From assembly GCA_009781125.1 (NCBI GenBank), contig WQYS01000010.1, forward strand, positions 1-19,872: a stretch of DNA of 19,872 nucleotides, in the 5' to 3' direction. Under the pieces are notes generated by a model that saw nothing but the letters and a program-made list of their open reading frames with translations, was not told the DNA's origin and did no database searches. The DNA comes from Acidobacteriaceae bacterium (lineage in GTDB: Bacteria; Acidobacteriota; Terriglobia; Terriglobales; Acidobacteriaceae). Every line of letters starts with the position of its first letter. The first letter of the stretch is position 1. The translations under genes and the position numbers were made by a program. This document shows, piece by piece, positions 16,701 through 19,872 of this stretch.

Positions 16701-18595
16701 ACGGCGGCAGGCTTGGTCAGAGTCGCCGTTACGGTGCCCGCCGCTCCGGCATAGGCCGAGATCGTGCCCGGCGCAAGGGCCATGGCAGAACCTTCGCCGA
16801 CGCCATAGACGCCTTGGTAGTAGTAGTTCGTGCCGTCGTACATCACGACCCGCGCGGTGCGCAGTCCGGGAGCCATGGGCTGGAATTGCACCTGCCCCGT
16901 CAAAGTCTCCCACTGAGTCAAAGACACCGGCAGCGATGTGACCGCCGTTCTCACCGTCGCAGCCGACGTTGACGGCAGGTTCGTGGTCATGGCCACTATG
17001 GAGAAGTCTGTTGCAGGATCTGTCGTATAGTCCTGTACCGTGACTCCCGCCGAGGCGGTAGCCTGCACGTTGATACCCGGCGCTATGCTGGCCGCGCCGT
17101 TACCTGTTGCCGGTGCCACAACTGCAGGCAACTCTGGAATCGGCTGCGTGTATGGCTGGCCAACAGGAACCTCGCCGAATCCATTATTCATGGAAATAAC
17201 TCTGTAAGCACCCGAAACTGCGGGAGCCATTCCGACAAGAACCTGGCTCCGGTCCGGTGAGACCTGCACGGCTTTCATGCCGTTCGCTCCGGAAGCGACC
17301 GCGGCGCTTCCGTTCACGATTCCGCCCGAGGTGAATCCAGTTCCGGCGACTGTGGTGATGTATCCGTTCGTGTCCACCTTCCGGACCGCGCCGTTCGTGC
17401 TGATGTACAGATTTCCTGCTGCATCCAAAGCAATGTAGTAGGGAGCATTCAGCGAAGTTGCAGGGCCTATGGCTAAATTGCCATCTCCAGCCGTTGCCGC
17501 AGTTCCGTTTCCTGCATAGAGCTGGATTTGGCCTGTTGGAACATCACCAACGTTACTGGCAGCATCGCTAAAGGAGGTGAGATCGGGAACAATCTTGTAG
17601 ACCTTATTGCCAGGCCCGTCGTTGAGATAGATGTCTCCAGCGGCATCAATGGCCAGTATGTTCAGTCCTGTGAAGGAGGCCGGAGTGATAAGTACGCCTG
17701 ACGCTGCGACTGAACTACCGTCGGTTGGTATAGCACTGCCGCCGACTACGCCCGCATACCTGACGATCTGTCCGGCATTAGGGCCGGTGAGAGCATATAT
17801 ATCAACGAAACTGCTGGTAGCAGCACCAGAAGGAGTCTCCGCGATAAACAGATATTCGATACCAGAGGGATCGACCCAGTAGGCCAGGCCCCTCGCCGTA
17901 CCCAGATGAACCGCAGCACCAGCACCACTACACGCACCCGTACCCGGCATCCAGGTATAACCCAGAGCGGAGTAGGTGGCGTTTCCCAGGCATCCGCTTC
18001 CGACAGCCGTCGAAAGACTCCCGTCTGTGCCAACCTTGCGGATACGATAGGTGAGCGAATCGGCGATGTACAGGTTGTCGCTCTTGTCGAACACAAGCTG
18101 ATACGGTTGATACAGCATCCCGCCAGATGCCGTAGCCGAGCCCGGACCGCCGCCGTCACCGCACGTTGCAGATGCTACAGCCGCAGTAGGCGTTGCTGTG
18201 TTGCACACCCCTCCTGTGCCCGCCGGCGTGCTGCCTGTCGTGGCCACGGTTGCATAGGTGCCTTGACCGGCATAGATCGTGACTTTGCCGGAGGGGTCCA
18301 CCTTATAAACCGTACCGGCCACGAGGTTACCGACGGTGGAGGTGGCTTGCCCGCCGTCGGCGAGGTAGAGATTCCCCTTCGAATCGTAGGCCATTCCATC
18401 GACCAGCACCGGCTGGAAGGGAGCGCCGTTTAGAAGCAGAAACCCGTTATTCGCAGCCGTTCCAGGTGAGTTGATGATCGGCACATACTGCGCGTCCTGC
18501 GCTTGCGCCGTCGTCACTGGCAGCAACAACCCGGCCACTGCGATCAGCAGCGCCGAAAGGACAGCATTCCATTTTCCAAATCTCGTTCTGAACAT
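13799..18595 (-). CDS. Giant secreted NHL-repeat / Ig-like surface protein with C-terminal double-TM anchor
   Basis: With the preferred start this protein has 1598 residues. A Sec signal (MFRTRFGKWNAVLSALLIA... AQA) is cleaved near residue 33. NHL-type propeller repeats occur in two blocks, about 66-410 and about 626-880, with motifs like VAVDASGNLYVADTGNNKV. A linker between the blocks includes a beta domain. Then come a choice-of-anchor/ASH-like domain (about 880-980), several Ig-like modules and an MBG-like module (about 980-1390), and a further beta module (about 1395-1480). The end is unusual: hydrophobic helix near 1503-1518, RRR, second hydrophobic helix, then SGCGG (Cys1552) and a 46-residue tail. 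The preferred ATG has AGAGG 5 bases upstream; an ATG at 18694 would add 33 polar residues before the signal peptide. It lies between the Oar-like receptor and the VWFA gene. The ligand is unknown; a structural or adhesive role is likely. Confidence 0.85.
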   Translation of the reverse strand: MFRTRFGKWNAVLSALLIAVAGLLLPVTTAQAQDAQYVPIINSPGTAANNGFLLLNGAPFQPVLVDGMAYDSKGNLYLADGGQATSTVGNLVAGTVYKVDPSGKVTIYAGQGTYATVATTGSTPAGTGGVCNTATPTAAVASATCGDGGGPGSATASGGMLYQPYQLVFDKSDNLYIADSLTYRIRKVGTDGSLSTAVGSGCLGNATYSALGYTWMPGTGACSGAGAAVHLGTARGLAYWVDPSGIEYLFIAETPSGAATSSFVDIYALTGPNAGQIVRYAGVVGGSAIPTDGSSVAASGVLITPASFTGLNILAIDAAGDIYLNDGPGNKVYKIVPDLTSFSDAASNVGDVPTGQIQLYAGNGTAATAGDGNLAIGPATSLNAPYYIALDAAGNLYISTNGAVRKVDTNGYITTVAGTGFTSGGIVNGSAAVASGANGMKAVQVSPDRSQVLVGMAPAVSGAYRVISMNNGFGEVPVGQPYTQPIPELPAVVAPATGNGAASIAPGINVQATASAGVTVQDYTTDPATDFSIVAMTTNLPSTSAATVRTAVTSLPVSLTQWETLTGQVQFQPMAPGLRTARVVMYDGTNYYYQGVYGVGEGSAMALAPGTISAYAGAAGTVTATLTKPAAVALDGADNLYIADASTGTVSMVPAGGTTATAIASSLDAPMGVAVDATGNVFIAENGTGCIQEVSANTGVTAAVPGTCDVLSGPTGLAVDGAGNLYIADTGNDVVRELGVYSGALTTVASGFSGPTGVAVDASGNLYVADTGNNKVIEFTNGVQAASVNVTAPAALAADAAGNVYVVGNDIVNRISSASSATPRVVTQIGGGGSTVYATATDPVSAMDAALSTPSGIAVDEKGNYYIADSLNSYVAMVTASTSTMAFGTPDPVNTGVTSDEQTITLVNIGNQPLTVSGAVAFTDDGTGTQFAPGPSMTCVDTKLLDPGDSCVIGVTFTPAADGATTGTATITDTDGATLVVNLTGAANTVGTPQDVTISAGDGQSTNPLGSFATRLAVKVTDDQTPASVVSGETVTFTIVDGTATGATFTGGLTTVTATTNSGGIATAPVITAGMSQGSFTVTATDSNAMATPTVTFNATVTGAITPTLVLTPSPLPPLTYGDSLTITATLTLGSGGAVATAAAGSVTMTDSIGNPVGPIQMVDGVGTIPYTPSAGEHNLTVDFASDDINVYTNASSTASVSVAAATLTGAVDGSASPSAVYGAEVPVITGSLTGLVGDDDVQLTFVLPAGALNPPDAGSYTLVPALTGKDVDNYTLNVANPPVLTIAPAETSITLSTNPTSQVAGGSVTLAATVTSLSTGGPAPTGTVTFTDSNTGAVLGTGTLSGGVANVSVTVPATGSINATAVYTPAVNSNGGFNFQANSSSSYPIMAVPADFSVSASVNAATIQQGSTANIPMTLTASPTFTGTVSFSCQGLPPNATCAFTPQTVGYTSGNVTATNGIVISPALNPPTSIQNVLLQISTAGSTPATITSENRMPSGKAGITFAAIFLPGLLFAGVVGRRRLNGVYRTLCLLAVMSIGLGAAGFISGCGGSYTDKNSIITQPGPALVQVIATWQGTSTPSITHVTSVAINVVTK
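15958..16720 (-). repeat. Second NHL repeat block (about six units)
   Basis: Six tandem segments of about 40-45 residues, each with the pattern (P)xG(V/L)AVDxxGNxYIADxxNxxV, are encoded here. Examples are GPTGLAVDGAGNLYIAD and GPTGVAVDASGNLYVAD. Six NHL units fit one six-bladed beta-propeller. The DNA units are diverged but still show repeated short words. The boundaries are approximate. Confidence 0.7.
17370..18400 (-). repeat. First NHL repeat block (four recognisable units)
   Basis: Units such as GMAYDSKGNLYLADGG, LVFDKSDNLYIADS, AIDAAGDIYLNDGPGNKVYKI and IALDAAGNLYISTNGAVRKV are spread over about 345 residues with longer insertions between blades, so this would be an elaborated propeller. 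The boundaries are approximate. Confidence 0.6.
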
Positions 18596-18600
18596 GGTCA

Positions 18601-18605
18601 CCTCT
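18601..18605 (-). promoter_or_regulatory. Shine-Dalgarno site of the NHL/Ig protein gene
   Basis: On the minus strand AGAGG lies 5 bases before the ATG at 18595. It agrees with the signal peptide starting at that ATG and argues against the longer reading frame beginning at 18694. Confidence 0.6.
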
Positions 18606-18671
18606 TGTGATTTCCTATATCCTTTACAACTCGTATTTCGTTCCGGAGACTCGCGTCCGCCGGAAAATTCC

Positions 18672-19872
18672 TCAGAAGTAATACTTCGCTCCAAACTGTA
18701 TCTGTCGCATGGACTGCCAACTGGAGACCTTGCCGTAGTTGGCGTTGCCGAAGCCCATGGTTACGCCCTGCGGGTTCGGGTGGTTGGGCAGATTGAAGCT
18801 CTCAGCCCTGATCTGGAGCCGCTGCCGGTCTCCGCGCTGGAAGTTCTTGAACACGGATATGTTGTAAATCTGATATCCCGGCAGGCGAACGCTTCCCGGC
18901 TTTTCATTTCCAGGCCGGAACGCTCCGGGAGGAACACTGGCAAAGGCATCCGTATTGAACCACGTTCCGATGGTCTGATGGGGCGCATTCTTGTTGGGAT
19001 TGGAGATCATATCAGGCCGCCCCTTGGCGTTCGAGACCATGATTCCCTGCCCTGCCGCATCAACATTGCTCACCACCACCGTGTCCTGGAACCCGGAGAC
19101 GACCTGGAAGATACCCGACATCTCCCATCCGCCCAGCACCTTCCCGGTCAATCCCCGCTGCTTGCGGAAGAATGGGAAGTTGTAGATGAACTGGCCGGTA
19201 AGCACATGCCGCCGGTCCATCTTGGGAGTCGGTCCCCACTCCGACTTGAGGTCGAAGCGGTTCTGCGGATCGGTCTGCTCGTTGGCGTCGCCGCTGTTGG
19301 ACATCGCCTTCGACCAGGTGTAGTTCACGACCATCTTGGAGCTCTTGCCAAGACTCTGCCTGAGCTGCACCTGGAGGCCGTTGTAGTCTGCAAAGTAGCG
19401 GTTGCTGATGTATTCGAGCGCGCTCCAGCCCTTGTAGGGACGGATCAGGTTCAGATAAGCCGTCTGCGCCGACCCGATTCCTCCGTTTGGATTGGCCGCC
19501 GATGTGGTGGGGATAGGAGAGATGCCCGCATCCACAAAAGCGCCCGGCAGCGGCTGGTTCAGGTCTTCCTCCCCTTGCAGGTGCTGGGTGTTGTTGCCGA
19601 CGTAGGCAATATCGACCATCGACTTGCCGAACTGCCGCTGAATGTCGAGGCTCCAGCTCTGCGTGTAGGGCAGGGTCCACTTCTGCACCTGCCCGTTGGC
19701 TCCGCCAATAGCATCGGTCAAATTGGGAGCGTCGAAGGATATCGGCATGGAAGTCATGATCGGCTTCTGCACGTAGGCCGGATTGCCGTAGATCATGTTT
19801 CTGACCTGGAGCAGCGTCGTCTGGTTGTAGAAGATTCCGTAGCCGCCGCGCAGCGTGGTCTTGCCGTCTCCA
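18672..19872 (-). CDS. Oar-like TonB-dependent outer-membrane receptor (5' end outside window)
   Basis: The frame enters from the right edge, so only the C-terminal 399 residues are visible. It begins with GDGKTTLRGGYGIFYNQ, typical of Oar-like receptors with a carboxypeptidase-regulatory-like N-terminal domain; that domain would be upstream. Further beta-strand motifs include SWSLDIQRQFGKSMVDIAYV, VVNYTWSKAMSNSGD, FDLKSEWGPTPKMDRRHV and GQFIYNFPFF, and the protein ends QIQFGAKYYF with a terminal phenylalanine for barrel insertion. Acidobacteriota encode many such receptors, thought to import oligosaccharides or peptides. Its stop is 76 bp before the NHL/Ig gene start on the same strand, so it probably heads the cluster that ends with the GH30 enzyme; the substrate may be the enzyme's product, which is inference. 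Confidence 0.88.
   Translation of the reverse strand, partial: GDGKTTLRGGYGIFYNQTTLLQVRNMIYGNPAYVQKPIMTSMPISFDAPNLTDAIGGANGQVQKWTLPYTQSWSLDIQRQFGKSMVDIAYVGNNTQHLQGEEDLNQPLPGAFVDAGISPIPTTSAANPNGGIGSAQTAYLNLIRPYKGWSALEYISNRYFADYNGLQVQLRQSLGKSSKMVVNYTWSKAMSNSGDANEQTDPQNRFDLKSEWGPTPKMDRRHVLTGQFIYNFPFFRKQRGLTGKVLGGWEMSGIFQVVSGFQDTVVVSNVDAAGQGIMVSNAKGRPDMISNPNKNAPHQTIGTWFNTDAFASVPPGAFRPGNEKPGSVRLPGYQIYNISVFKNFQRGDRQRLQIRAESFNLPNHPNPQGVTMGFGNANYGKVSSWQSMRQIQFGAKYYF

Noticed and set aside
18596..18694. Upstream ATG extending the NHL/Ig protein by 33 residues
   Set aside because: The extra residues are polar and would bury the signal peptide. The ATG at 18595 has its own ribosome site, and 18694 would overlap the receptor gene.

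Overview
The window reads as chromosomal DNA of an Acidobacteriota member, most likely Terriglobales/Acidobacteriaceae. This is inferred from gene families rather than from a marker gene. The supporting families are an Oar-like TonB-dependent receptor, a VWFA-related protein with DxLNT in place of the usual DxSxS motif, an ECF sigma factor overlapping a kinase-TM-TPR protein, and a giant NHL/Ig-like protein with the acidobacterial 'TM - RRR - TM - SGCGG - short tail' C terminus. Coding density is high. I see no tRNA, rRNA, CRISPR array, insertion sequence or prophage gene.

Left part (1-5244, + strand): an import cluster of the vitamin B12 (corrinoid) type. It holds the 3' part of a BtuB-like TonB-dependent receptor, then a BtuF-like periplasmic binding protein, a BtuD/FecE-like ATPase and a BtuC/FecD-like permease. 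The genes are 5 bp apart or overlapping, so they are almost certainly one transcript. An 84-bp gap and a good ribosome-binding site lead into an aldo/keto reductase carrying two four-cysteine iron-sulfur motifs (COG1453 type). The reductase may be read from the same transcript.

Middle (5253-9874): a minus-strand pair made of an ECF sigma factor and a Ser/Thr kinase-TM-TPR protein whose genes overlap, so the two proteins are probably made together. A 291-bp AT-richer divergent region with a small dyad and related GGCAAAA motifs separates this pair from a plus-strand gene for a lipoprotein of unknown function. A perfect 10-bp hairpin follows that gene.

Right part (10024-19872, all minus strand, read right to left): the C-terminal part of an Oar-like TonB-dependent receptor, a 1598-residue NHL/Ig-like surface protein, a VWFA-related secreted protein, and a lipoprotein with two Ig-like repeats and a GH30-type glycosidase domain. 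The gaps are 76, 23 and 38 bp, so this looks like one operon for a cell-surface or secreted system, possibly glucuronoxylan or related glycan capture and cutting. The grouping is the most interesting feature of the window. The joint function is inference. No step of it is proved by the sequence.
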